The position numbers were made by a program, and so were the translations under genes. Below are positions 37,227-46,422 of a DNA stretch of 64,000 nucleotides, piece by piece. Source of the stretch: Thalassomonas haliotis (GTDB taxonomy: Bacteria > Pseudomonadota > Gammaproteobacteria > Enterobacterales > Alteromonadaceae). The notes below the pieces were generated by a model that did not search any database, was not told the origin of the DNA, and saw only the letters and a program-made list of their open reading frames with translations. Position 1 is the stretch's first letter, and each line of letters starts with the position of its first letter. The stretch is taken from NCBI RefSeq assembly GCF_028657945.1, contig NZ_CP059693.1, positions 1,488,001 to 1,552,000 of the forward strand, read 5' to 3'.

Positions 37227-37330
37227 ACCTTTACTCTATCGGGGCGAGGGCAAGAGTGTCAACCGTTTCCTTAGATCTATTTTTATTCATGCCCGGCCTC
37301 CGGTTTTTAATGGCTCAACTAATAGTCTGG

Positions 37331-39724
37331 CTAATAGTTAGATAAGGTTAAGGTGTACCTGGTTTCCCCGGGTAAAAACGGCGAGACCTTGCCTTTTAGC
37401 CAGTCGTCGTGCCCTTTGCCATAATACGGACTCAAAGGATGTCCCGACTGGCTGGTGGGCATATGCAAAATTCCCTGATGTTCAAACCCCGGGGCTACTA
37501 CCATGCGCTCGGAAGCACCAAAGGTATTGTTTTGCACATGGGGCATATATTTATCCCCCGCCAGTTCGGTTGCCGGCATATCAAGCCAGAGACCGATGAA
37601 AGGTACCGCCCGGCTCAGGGGATGACGTATTTGAGCGGTGTTTTGCTGACCCCAGGTGGCTTGCGCTAAGTCCTGATCTGTTGTCATATCCGCTATGGTG
37701 CGGGCCAGGGCCTGCTCAAACAGGGCCTGCCAGCTTGTCGCCGACGCCGGCAGAAACTGTGACGGCTGTTTAGTGATCAGCTGCCATAACGGCGTTTCCA
37801 GTTGATGGCGGATAACCCGGGTATTATAACCCTTGCTTTTATCTGCGATAGCCAGCTGGTTATTAACACTTTGAAAGAGCCGGTTTTTAACATTGAGACG
37901 GAAGTTACGTACCAGGCGGTAGGCCACGGAATCTGTTGTTGCTGCCAATACCTGGTTATCCAGCAGGGCTTTGACTTCTTGCCATTGGCTGTGCTGTGCA
38001 AGGGCATTTGGGGTGAGCACCTGTTGCAGTAAAAAGTCCTGCCAGCGCTCAAGAAATTTTGCCCTGTGATCCAGGGCGATATCCAGCAGGTCTTGTTCGT
38101 TAAAGCGGCTCTTGCTCCGTAAATTATCCCGTATCTGGCTGGCGCGGGCGCCGAGGGCATAACCGCCGTTGCCTATCTTATCCAGCATCTCGCCGCCGAC
38201 GACGCGGGAGTTGGCGGTCCACAGGCGATTGCTTTTCGGGTTTTTTACTTTAGGGTATAAATCCGGTGTGAGATAACCGGACCAGGAGTTTTCCCCCTTG
38301 GCCCAGCTGGCGGGGACATCCCCGATATCGCCTTTTTTCACCGGGATCGGCCCCATGATGGTCCAGCCGATATTCCCTTGTTTGTCTGCCACCACCATGT
38401 TTTGCGCCGGTATCCCGGAAATAGCCGCGATGGCGAAAGCCTGATCGGTATTTTTGGCTTGCTCCAGCTCGGTCAGGTTCAAATTGACGGCATTGAGGTC
38501 GTGGGCGACCCAGCGGTAGGCGATCATTTTACCCTGGTAGTTTTCACCGATCACCGGTCCCCAGATGGTATCCCTGACCGAGATTTCCACCGATTTTTGA
38601 TCTTTTACCGCGATCACTTGCTTATGGGTGGTAAAAGGCCGATAACCGTCTGGTGTCAGATACTGGCTGTTATCCTCATTGCTTTCCAGCAGGATAACAT
38701 CGCTCCAGTCGCCGTAACTGTTGGTGAACCCCCAGGCTATATTGCCATTGCTGCCGGCAATAATGCTCGGCGCGCCGGGCAGGCTGACCCCGGTTACTTT
38801 CACTGCCTGATTTTCGTGGTTGCGGTATTCAAGGGAGGTCCGATACCAGGTATTGGGTACCCTGAGGTTGAGGTGCATATCATTGGCGAGTATGGCGCTG
38901 CCGTTTTCGCTGAGCTTGCCCGAAACCGCCCAGTTATTGGAGCCGGGTAAGGCCTGATCCCGATAAGAAAAGGGATTTGCCGAGACTTTGTCAGTTTGCG
39001 CTGCTGCGCCGTCAGCCTGCCGGGGGGAGGCTGGGATTGCCGATGCTTCATAACGGCTGTTATCTATGGCGGCATCCCAGCGGCTGCCTTTGGGATTTAA
39101 AAACTGATAGATGTCATCCCCCAGGTTGCTTTTGATCAAACCCAGGGTCAGTTCGCGTTCGCCATATTCAAACTGCAAATCGATATACATGCTGAAAATG
39201 GTCAGTACCGTGTCTTCTTCCTGCCAGAAAACCGGCTCTTGCTGCAATAACAGGTATTCGAACGGGGCGGCTTTTAGCAGCTCCAGTCCCTGGTTGACTC
39301 CCCGGGTGTACGCCTTTAGCAATGCCAGTTGCTGCGACGGCAGATGTTTGATGATCTCTCTTGCCCTTTCCCTGAACCTGTGACGGCGGATCTTTTTATC
39401 GTGTTTCAGGGCGGCGGGACCGAATAAACTGGATAATTCACCGGCGGAGTTACGCCTTAGTAAGTCCATCTGGAAAAAACGCTCCTGGGCATGGACAAAA
39501 CCTAAGGCGACGGCCACGTCATTGCGCTGTTCGCCTTTGATGGTGGCAATGCCGTTCTCGTCCCGTTCTATCACTGTGGTACCGGATAAACCAAAGATAT
39601 CGGCCTTACCGTCGAGCATCGGCAGGGCGCTGTCTATCTGGCTGTATAACCAGGTAAAAGCGGTGGCGAAAATAAAGAAGAGCACTAGGGTACAGCCCAG
39701 GAGGATGTTTTTATATTTTTTCAT
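37331..39724 (-). CDS. Penicillin acylase family protein (N-terminal nucleophile hydrolase)
   Basis: A 797-residue exported enzyme from the ATG at 39724; an in-frame TTG at 39739 would add five residues. Its N-terminus is a membrane anchor or signal (about 5-28). The family needs self-cleavage before a Ser: LPGSNNWAVSG places the nucleophile at about S262. RRNSAGELSSLFG is the alpha-subunit motif. It hydrolyses amide bonds; acyl-homoserine-lactone or antibiotic acylases are family members, so quorum quenching is possible but unproven. It lies on the same strand as the pheL-pheA unit; its stop at 37331 is about 70 bases upstream of the pheA promoter. Confidence 0.9.
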   Translation of the reverse strand: MKKYKNILLGCTLVLFFIFATAFTWLYSQIDSALPMLDGKADIFGLSGTTVIERDENGIATIKGEQRNDVAVALGFVHAQERFFQMDLLRRNSAGELSSLFGPAALKHDKKIRRHRFRERAREIIKHLPSQQLALLKAYTRGVNQGLELLKAAPFEYLLLQQEPVFWQEEDTVLTIFSMYIDLQFEYGERELTLGLIKSNLGDDIYQFLNPKGSRWDAAIDNSRYEASAIPASPRQADGAAAQTDKVSANPFSYRDQALPGSNNWAVSGKLSENGSAILANDMHLNLRVPNTWYRTSLEYRNHENQAVKVTGVSLPGAPSIIAGSNGNIAWGFTNSYGDWSDVILLESNEDNSQYLTPDGYRPFTTHKQVIAVKDQKSVEISVRDTIWGPVIGENYQGKMIAYRWVAHDLNAVNLNLTELEQAKNTDQAFAIAAISGIPAQNMVVADKQGNIGWTIMGPIPVKKGDIGDVPASWAKGENSWSGYLTPDLYPKVKNPKSNRLWTANSRVVGGEMLDKIGNGGYALGARASQIRDNLRSKSRFNEQDLLDIALDHRAKFLERWQDFLLQQVLTPNALAQHSQWQEVKALLDNQVLAATTDSVAYRLVRNFRLNVKNRLFQSVNNQLAIADKSKGYNTRVIRHQLETPLWQLITKQPSQFLPASATSWQALFEQALARTIADMTTDQDLAQATWGQQNTAQIRHPLSRAVPFIGLWLDMPATELAGDKYMPHVQNNTFGASERMVVAPGFEHQGILHMPTSQSGHPLSPYYGKGHDDWLKGKVSPFLPGETRYTLTLSNY

Positions 39725-39912
39725 GTCCGGTGTCAGCAAATACCTGATTGGTGATTAACGTAAGCTTGCCATATCTACAGGGAATTTTATAGTACCGTGG
39801 CCCAGTCAAGCCTTGTTTTAGCATAAGATATGCGAGATATAAAATGGATTCGCTGGCTGGTAACTGGCAAATCTGTTATCATCATTCGCTTATTTTTTAG
39901 CCTTAGTATTTA

Positions 39913-41973
39913 ATGATAATGTTGCTGTTTATCATCAAAAGTAAGTATTCTTTATTATTCAAATTATTAGCTGCGATTTTCTTCGCCTGTACTTTGATCT
40001 TTGCCTGGGTAAACTATGGTGCGATCTGGCCTTTGCTGATCCCCTTTTTATTAGTGGGCGGCTTACTGTTTTCTGTGCGCCATGCCATTAATGCTGAAAC
40101 CGACAGGTTAATCACAGGGTTGCTTGAAAAATTATCGTTAAAACCGGCGGAAGAAACTGCTTTTAATTTTTCTCCCCTGCAGCGTATTTATCTTGCCGTT
40201 AACAAGGTTATTGCCGGCTTGCTGCTCAAAGTAGAGTCCCATACCAATACCTTAAATGCCATCAGTGACGTGGTGATCCGTACCGATAAAAACGGCTATA
40301 TTGCAGATGCCAACCAGGCGGGACTGAAATTCTTTTGCTGCGACTTTGATGAGCTTAAACAGCATTGCTTTGCCGAGCTGATGTCCAGTAAAGCCGGGGA
40401 AGATACCCGGGACGGTTTTAAAGACATTCTCGCGAATATCTGCTCGGACAAATCACCGGATCGGGTCTATAAAAATACCTACACGATAAAACCGGGCAAA
40501 CAAACCTTAAGCATAGAGCAGGATGTCAGCGGCATTTTTGACGATAACGGCGAGTTAACCGGTACCGTTATCGTGTTAAGGGATGTCACCCGCGCCGAGC
40601 AGCTGCGTGCCAGGTTACGCTACCAGGCCAATTACGACAGCGTCACTAAGCTGTTTAACCGTTATAAGTTCGAGCAAAAATTGATGGATGCCTGGCATGA
40701 TGCCCAGGAAAACAAACAGCAGCATGCCTTGCTGCAGCTTGATATGGACAGGTTTAAGCTGATTAACGACAATGCCGGTCATGCCGCCGGCGACCAGCTG
40801 CTGCGGGAAGTCGGCCAGCTGCTGAAATCTGCGGTACGCCAAAGTGATATTTGCGCCCGGATCGGCGGCGATGAATTTTCCATCCTGCTGCTGGGCACCA
40901 CCAAAGAAAGCGCTTTGGCGGTGATGCAAAAGCTTAACACCGCCTTTAAGCAATTGCCTTTCAGTTACCATGGCCAGGTGTTTGAAGTGGGCGCCAGTAT
41001 CGGCGGCACCCTGATCAACCATACCTCGCCGCCTCTGGTGGAAATAAAACGCCAGGCGGATGCCGCCTGCTTTATGGCGAAGAACAAAGGCATTAACGGC
41101 TGTCAGCTCTTTGATGATAAAGATGAAAGCCTGGTTATTCATCAGCAGGAGCCGCGCTGGGCGGCGCGTATCCATCAGGCGCTGGAAAATGACGAATTTG
41201 AACTTTTCTTTCAGCCTATCAAAGCATTAAATACCAAGGCCAATACCAAGCAACATCTGGAAATATTGTTGCGCCTGAAAAGTGACAACCAATATTTGAG
41301 CCCGAGTGTGTTTTTACCTGCGGTGGAGCGTTTTCGCCTCACCGACAAGGTGGATACCTGGGTGGTGAATAAGGCGTTTTCCTGGTTAAGCCAGCACCCG
41401 GAATTATGGGAGGAAATCGTGATTTCCATCAACCTTTCCGGCGACTCTGTCACCAATACCGGCCTGATCGATCATATTTTATCCCGGCATGAGGACTTGC
41501 CTTTTCCGGCAGCCGCGGTTTGTTTTGAAATTACCGAAACCGCCGCCATTGCCAATATGTCTAAGGCGAGCATTATGGTGGAGAAGTTGCGTTTCGCCGG
41601 TTTTGCCATCGCCCTGGATGATTTTGGTAAAGGCTTTTCCACTTTCAGTTATTTAAAAAACCTGCCGGCAAAATATATCAAGATCGACGGCAGTTATGTT
41701 CAGGATGTCCTTAATAATCAGTCCGATCTGGCGATAGTCAAGGCGATCAACTCTTTGGCGAAAACCTTGGATATGCATACCATAGCCGAATTTGTCCAGT
41801 GCGAGCAGGCGATGTCTCTGCTTAATGATATCGGGGTAGACTTTGTCCAGGGTTACGGTATTGCCAGGCCCAGGCCTTTGGCGGAATATCACACCCTGAC
41901 AAGTGTGTATCAAAGCGATGAGTTTGTCGGCGACAATTTTCCCGATGACGGCGTTTCCGTCACTTGCCGTTAA
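39913..41973 (+). CDS. PAS-GGDEF-EAL cyclic-di-GMP protein
   Basis: A 686-residue inner-membrane signalling protein. Two helices (about 13-32 and 38-55) are followed by a PAS domain (112-225), GGDEF (235-400) and EAL (415-670) domains. The cyclase site is intact (GGDEF, 318-322) with an I-site RQSD (309-312) five residues before it. In the EAL domain the signature is EIL (E450), with INLSG, a DDFGKGFS loop (D569/D570) and K590 present, so phosphodiesterase activity is plausible. It is divergent from the penicillin acylase. Alternative starts lie at 39919. Confidence 0.92.
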   Translation: MIMLLFIIKSKYSLLFKLLAAIFFACTLIFAWVNYGAIWPLLIPFLLVGGLLFSVRHAINAETDRLITGLLEKLSLKPAEETAFNFSPLQRIYLAVNKVIAGLLLKVESHTNTLNAISDVVIRTDKNGYIADANQAGLKFFCCDFDELKQHCFAELMSSKAGEDTRDGFKDILANICSDKSPDRVYKNTYTIKPGKQTLSIEQDVSGIFDDNGELTGTVIVLRDVTRAEQLRARLRYQANYDSVTKLFNRYKFEQKLMDAWHDAQENKQQHALLQLDMDRFKLINDNAGHAAGDQLLREVGQLLKSAVRQSDICARIGGDEFSILLLGTTKESALAVMQKLNTAFKQLPFSYHGQVFEVGASIGGTLINHTSPPLVEIKRQADAACFMAKNKGINGCQLFDDKDESLVIHQQEPRWAARIHQALENDEFELFFQPIKALNTKANTKQHLEILLRLKSDNQYLSPSVFLPAVERFRLTDKVDTWVVNKAFSWLSQHPELWEEIVISINLSGDSVTNTGLIDHILSRHEDLPFPAAAVCFEITETAAIANMSKASIMVEKLRFAGFAIALDDFGKGFSTFSYLKNLPAKYIKIDGSYVQDVLNNQSDLAIVKAINSLAKTLDMHTIAEFVQCEQAMSLLNDIGVDFVQGYGIARPRPLAEYHTLTSVYQSDEFVGDNFPDDGVSVTCR

Positions 41974-42079
41974 TTGCCTTTGTCCAAATCTGCGGGCATT
42001 TTTTGTTGAGAATAGTTACAATTGTTCCTTTGCTAATGGTATAACCGGCTGTTAGCGTAAGCTATTCCCTGACCGAACT

Positions 42080-43306
42080 ATGATATTGATGCACGACCTG
42101 AGCCCTTTCAAATCTGACTTTGCTGTTTTTTCATCTCCGGATAATACCGAGCTGTGCTATCTGGACAGCGCTGCTACCTGTTTAACCCCCAAAGTGGTGG
42201 CCGAGGCCATGTATCAATACCAAAACTTTGCCCATGCCAACAGCCATAAAGGCCTGTATAGGTTAAGCGCCGGCGCTACCGAACTGGTGGAGCAGTCGAG
42301 AGGTTTAGTGGCGCAATTTATCGGCGCGGATACCAATGAACTGGTTTTTACCCAGGGGACCACAGAGGGGATTAACCTGGTGGCAAACAGTTTTGTCCGC
42401 CCGAGATTGTCAGCGGCTAACAATATAGTGATCAGCTGCGCCGAGCATCATGCCAATTTATTGCCCTGGCAGCGCTTATGCCGGCAGAGCGGCGCCGAGC
42501 TCAGGCTGGCGCCGCTGACCCCGCAGGGCCTGATCGATGTCGAAGCGTTTGCGGCTTTACTCGATGACAATACCTGTTTTATTGCTGTTTGCCATATCTC
42601 TAACGTGCTCGGCGCTCTTAATCCGGTTGAGCAGGTGTGCCGTCTGGCCCGGGAAAAGTCCATTCCTGTGTTGATTGATGGCGCGCAGGCGGTAAGCCAT
42701 GGCCCGGTGGATGTAAAAAAAATAGCCTGTGATTTTTACGCTTTCTCCGGCCATAAACTTTACGGTCCGGTCGGTTGCGGTGTGCTGTTTGCCAGGGCAG
42801 ATCTTATCGAGGTGATGGAGCCGGATCTCCTTGGCGGCGGTATAGTCGAGCAGGTCTCTTTAAGCGAAACCCGGTTTATCAAAGGGCCGATGAAGTTTGA
42901 ACCCGGCTCCCATAATGTTGCCGCCATTTGTGGCCTGGTTGCGGCCATAGATTATATCCAGGCAATAGGCTGGCCAGAACTGCTTGCTTATATGAATGGG
43001 CTGAGTGCTTACTTACATCAGCAGTTAGCGGATTTAGCCTTTATCAAACCGTTAATGCCGGCCGCTCCCGGGGCCTGGTTGAACAGCTTTCAATGCCGGG
43101 GAGTACACAGCCATGATGTTGCCGGTATGCTGGACGGCGATGATATTGCCGTGCGCGCCGGTCATCATTGTGCCCAGCCTCTGCATCACTCCCTGGGACT
43201 TAAGTCCAGTGTCCGGGTCTCACTCGGTCTTTATAACGGGCGTGAAGATATCGACCGGTTGGCGGCGGGTTTAAGAAACACCTATCAGTTGCTGGCCGCC
43301 GACTAG
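42080..43306 (+). CDS. SufS/CsdA-type cysteine desulfurase
   Basis: A 408-residue class V aminotransferase-fold enzyme that takes sulfur from cysteine. PLP-binding residues are H122/H123 (CAEHHANLLPW), D200 (LIDGAQAVSH) and K226 in FSGHKLYGP; the persulfide Cys is C364 in GHHCAQP, the group II (SufS/CsdA) arrangement. The ATG at 42080 has an alternative at 42089. It begins a plus-strand run through SufU-like, XdhC and MocA-like genes, which suggests that it supplies sulfur for molybdenum-cofactor maturation rather than for general Fe-S work. Confidence 0.9.
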   Translation: MILMHDLSPFKSDFAVFSSPDNTELCYLDSAATCLTPKVVAEAMYQYQNFAHANSHKGLYRLSAGATELVEQSRGLVAQFIGADTNELVFTQGTTEGINLVANSFVRPRLSAANNIVISCAEHHANLLPWQRLCRQSGAELRLAPLTPQGLIDVEAFAALLDDNTCFIAVCHISNVLGALNPVEQVCRLAREKSIPVLIDGAQAVSHGPVDVKKIACDFYAFSGHKLYGPVGCGVLFARADLIEVMEPDLLGGGIVEQVSLSETRFIKGPMKFEPGSHNVAAICGLVAAIDYIQAIGWPELLAYMNGLSAYLHQQLADLAFIKPLMPAAPGAWLNSFQCRGVHSHDVAGMLDGDDIAVRAGHHCAQPLHHSLGLKSSVRVSLGLYNGREDIDRLAAGLRNTYQLLAAD

Positions 43307-43364
43307 TACCGGGCAATAGAGAAAAATGACTTTCAACAGCTAAACGAAATCAACAAGGTAATAC

Positions 43365-43862
43365 GTGGTAACGGATAAGAAAAAGGCCATGCTCTATCAG
43401 CAGGCGTTATTACAGCATCATAAAAACCCGGTGGGTTTTAATGAGGTCATAAGCTTCAGTCATCAGGCCCAGGGCAGCAATGCCGCCTGCGGTGATGAGA
43501 TCACGCTGCAGCTTGCCTACGGCGCTGGCAGCATTAAGGCGCTTGCCTTTAGCGGCGACAGCTGTGCCATCTGCCGGGCATCTGCTTCTATTTTATGCCA
43601 GCAGTTGCCGGGGTCTACGCCGAACCAGGCTGATGAACAAATAACGGATATCCTGGCAGGGTTGGAAGGGCGGCAGGCTTTTCCCCAGGAAGCGGAGGCG
43701 TTAATGGCCGTTAGCCAGTATCCGGTGCGCAAACAATGCGCCTTATTGCCCTGGACGTCGTTAAAAGAAATCATCCCTCAGCTGCAGGGGAGTACTGATA
43801 GCGAAACGGATAGTACAACCGAGACCAAAAATAATGCCGAAAACCGCCGGGAGAAAAACTGA
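43365..43862 (+). CDS. SufU-like scaffold or sulfur-transfer protein
   Basis: A 165-residue IscU/SufU-type protein. It has the SufU Zn/Fe-S ligands C42 and D44 in ACGDE, C67 in DSCAICRAS and C125 in RKQCALLPW. The length exceeds IscU and has the extra loop typical of SufU. SufU is mainly known from Gram-positive bacteria, where it accepts sulfur from SufS. The GTG start has AAGG upstream. It overlaps the XdhC gene by one base (TGATG), so the two are coupled. A disordered Ser/Thr/Asn-rich tail follows residue 143. Confidence 0.85.
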   Translation: MVTDKKKAMLYQQALLQHHKNPVGFNEVISFSHQAQGSNAACGDEITLQLAYGAGSIKALAFSGDSCAICRASASILCQQLPGSTPNQADEQITDILAGLEGRQAFPQEAEALMAVSQYPVRKQCALLPWTSLKEIIPQLQGSTDSETDSTTETKNNAENRREKN

Positions 43863-44911
43863 TGCAGGAAAACTGGTTACAACTTGCCGAAACCTTCGAT
43901 GCGCAAAAACAATATGTATTGGCCACTATAGTCGCCACCCGGGGGTCTACCTACCGGAAAATGGGCACTATGATGCTGATAGACGAGGCCGGGGCCTGTA
44001 CCGGTTTGCTGAGCGGCGGTTGCCTGGAAGCCGATATCAGTTTGCATGCCGGGGAAGTGCTGGCGGAGAAAAAGTCCCGCCTGCTCAACTATGATCTGTT
44101 GGCGGATGCCGAGTTATTGTGGGGGTTAGGCCTGGGCTGTGACGGTGAAATCGATATTTTACTCCAACCCCTGCTGCTGGAAAACAAACATTTGGGTTTT
44201 GCCGACTTGCTTGATGATATCAGGCAGCAAAAAACCGGACATTACTGGATCCGGGTCAAGGATAACCAGGCGGCACAGGGACAGTATATTTCAGGCGAGT
44301 TAGAGCCGGGACCTTCACAGGTGCCGGAATTTGCCAAACAGGATAGCAGTGATGAGGAAAAAACCATAGTGATCCCTGTGCTTGCCCCGGTTTCGCTTTT
44401 GGTTTGCGGCGCCGGACCCGATGCCGCTCCCGTGGTCAATATGGCGCTGGAGCTGGGCTGGCAGGTCAGGGTATGGGATCACCGGGAAAATTACCTTAAC
44501 CAGGATGCCTTTACCCGGGCGGCCGCGACGCGCCTGACCCGGCCGGTAAAAACCGTTACAGCCGATTACCTGGCTTTTGATGCCGCCGTGGTGATGACCC
44601 ATAACCTGACATCCGACGGCGAATACCTGGCACATTTGCTGGCGGCCAATATCCCTTATATCGGTTTGCTCGGCCCCGGTGGTAGGCGGGATAAGTTATT
44701 AAAGCCGCTGGAGTTGACCCCGTCGGATGTCAAAGGGCAAGTTTTTGGCCCTGTCGGCTTAGATCTTGGCGGGCGCAGTCCCCAGGCCATCGCCTTGTCG
44801 ATTGCCGCGCAAATCCAGCAGCAAATGAGTTTACGTTATGCCGGCAAGCATTACCGGGCCTGGACTTACCTTAGTGAAGAGCTTGGAAAAGAGCTAAATA
44901 AGCGGATATGA
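43862..44911 (+). CDS. XdhC/CoxI-family molybdenum cofactor maturation protein
   Basis: A 349-residue protein. The XdhC_CoxI domain (about 1-80) has ATIVATRGSTYRKMGTMML and LLSGGCLEADI; a Rossmann domain begins LLVCGAGPDAAPV near residue 180. In Rhodobacter capsulatus XdhC binds the Mo cofactor, and a NifS-type desulfurase sulfurates it before insertion in xanthine dehydrogenase. That supports linking it with the upstream desulfurase and SufU-like genes. No Mo hydroxylase gene lies here. It overlaps the next gene by four bases (ATGA). Confidence 0.9.
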   Translation: MQENWLQLAETFDAQKQYVLATIVATRGSTYRKMGTMMLIDEAGACTGLLSGGCLEADISLHAGEVLAEKKSRLLNYDLLADAELLWGLGLGCDGEIDILLQPLLLENKHLGFADLLDDIRQQKTGHYWIRVKDNQAAQGQYISGELEPGPSQVPEFAKQDSSDEEKTIVIPVLAPVSLLVCGAGPDAAPVVNMALELGWQVRVWDHRENYLNQDAFTRAAATRLTRPVKTVTADYLAFDAAVVMTHNLTSDGEYLAHLLAANIPYIGLLGPGGRRDKLLKPLELTPSDVKGQVFGPVGLDLGGRSPQAIALSIAAQIQQQMSLRYAGKHYRAWTYLSEELGKELNKRI

Positions 44912-45570
44912 ATCAGGCTAAGTATCAAGAGATGGATAAAGCCGGCAAACTGGCGGTTATAGTGTTAGCCGCCGGCGGCTCTAGCCGCCTGGGCCAGCCT
45001 AAACAGCTGGTGGAGCTGGCCAAAGAATCCCTGATTATCAGGCAATGCCGGCATGCGCTGGCGCTGAGCGAGCAGGTATTTTGTGTGCTTGGTTGCCAGG
45101 CCCCCCTGATGTCGAAACAGCTTAGCGGCTTGCCGGTCAGCGAGGTGAGCAATGAAAACTGGCAGCAGGGAATGTCATCTTCTATTGCCGCCGGGATAGC
45201 GGCTTTGCCCTATGATATCGATGCGGCGATGATCTTATTGGTGGATCAATGGCAGCTGGCACCGGCTGAACTGCAGCGGCTCAAGCAAACCTGGCAATCG
45301 CATCCCGGGAATATTGTTCTGGCGGGAGCAAGCTGCCAGGTAAATGCTGAGAGCGGCGCAGAAAAAGTAAAAAAGGGACCGCCGGTTATTTTTCCTAAGC
45401 GTTATTTTCCAGAACTGCTGGCCCTAACCGGGGAGCAGGGGGCCAAACCTATATTACAGAAGTATCAGCACCGGCTTAAAGTGCTGGAATTGCCCGGCGC
45501 CTTTATCGATTTGGATACGCCACAACAATTGCAGCAGCTACTGGCTAGCCGGGAAAATAACAAGTCTTAA
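44908..45570 (+). CDS. MocA-type molybdenum cofactor cytidylyltransferase
   Basis: A 220-residue nucleotidyltransferase. LAAGGSSRLGQPKQLVELA is the MobA/MocA nucleotide-binding motif, and MILLVDQWQL and the C-terminal region carry the metal-site Asp. Homologues attach CMP (MocA) or GMP (MobA) to the molybdenum cofactor; MocA fits a Mo hydroxylase context with XdhC. It ends the four-gene run, coupled to XdhC by an ATGA overlap. Confidence 0.85.
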   Translation: MNQAKYQEMDKAGKLAVIVLAAGGSSRLGQPKQLVELAKESLIIRQCRHALALSEQVFCVLGCQAPLMSKQLSGLPVSEVSNENWQQGMSSSIAAGIAALPYDIDAAMILLVDQWQLAPAELQRLKQTWQSHPGNIVLAGASCQVNAESGAEKVKKGPPVIFPKRYFPELLALTGEQGAKPILQKYQHRLKVLELPGAFIDLDTPQQLQQLLASRENNKS

Positions 45571-45691
45571 GGCTTGCAGCCTGTTTGCTTTATCTGCTAA
45601 AAATCCTGTCATGCAGGCGATAGCGCCGGTTTACTCCGGCAGTTTTAAACTGCTAAAATATGGCAATATTTATTTATCGACGGGCAGGATT

Positions 45692-46243
45692 ATGGCGTCA
45701 TTACAAGATCAACTACTCAAAGCGGGGCTGACGACTAAGCAGAAAGCGCGTCAGGCAAATACAGATAAACGTAAGAAAAACAAGCAAAAGCGCAGCGGTG
45801 TAAATCATGAAGCCAGCTTGCAGGAGCAGGTACGCCAGGATTTGGAAAAGAGCAAAGCTGAAAAGCTTGCCAAAGATAATGCCTTAAATGAGCAAAAGAA
45901 ACAGGCCTTGGCGGAAAAAGAGCAGCAGCAGCGCATTTTACAGGTATTAGAGCATCACCAGCTTAAAGGTATCGACGGCGAGCATGTTTATAACTACACC
46001 TTAGGCACTAAAATCAAAAAGCTGCCTCTTGATGAAACTACCTATAATGCCCTGGTAAATGGCCGTTTAGCCTTATGTGGCTTAAATGAGGTGACTTACC
46101 TGGTGACCAGTGAAACCGCAGAAAAAGTGGCGTCTTTAGATGCAGGTGTGGTGCTGGTGAAAAATGATCAGGTGGAAGAGGATGTTGCACAAGAAGATGA
46201 TCCTTATGCCGATTACCAGATCCCGGACGATTTGATGTGGTAA
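45692..46243 (+). CDS. DUF2058 protein (YaiL-like)
   Basis: A 183-residue protein starting MASLQDQLLKAGLTTKQKARQ. The ATG at 45692 is chosen over a farther in-frame start at 45611 because GGCAGGATT lies just before it. The N-terminal half is a Lys/Gln-rich coiled coil; the C-terminal half holds the DUF2058 core with LGTKIKKLPLDETTYNALV. Common in Gammaproteobacteria; a nucleoprotein or stress role is suspected but unproven. It lies 121 bases after the MocA-like gene and probably has its own promoter. Confidence 0.88.
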   Translation: MASLQDQLLKAGLTTKQKARQANTDKRKKNKQKRSGVNHEASLQEQVRQDLEKSKAEKLAKDNALNEQKKQALAEKEQQQRILQVLEHHQLKGIDGEHVYNYTLGTKIKKLPLDETTYNALVNGRLALCGLNEVTYLVTSETAEKVASLDAGVVLVKNDQVEEDVAQEDDPYADYQIPDDLMW

Positions 46244-46388
46244 GTTTGCCAACCCCGGCTGCCTTCACTTGCTTGGCGGCCGTTTGCCGGTAAATGCTTT
46301 TCTGCAAAGACCTCAGTACCTTTATCATCTAAGCGAAAATCATCATTCCGGCTTGTTTTCGTTATTCTGTCTGCATGAAATTTAAACA

Positions 46389-46422
46389 ATAACATGTCTT
46401 GATTATGTAAAAGGCATGTTAT
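46389..46422. promoter_or_regulatory. Inverted repeat at the start of the cytochrome gene
   Basis: ATAACATG and CATGTTAT, separated by 18 bases, form a perfect 8-bp inverted repeat overlapping the first possible start codon at 46416. It could be an operator or an mRNA hairpin, and favours a later start at 46434. Confidence 0.35.
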
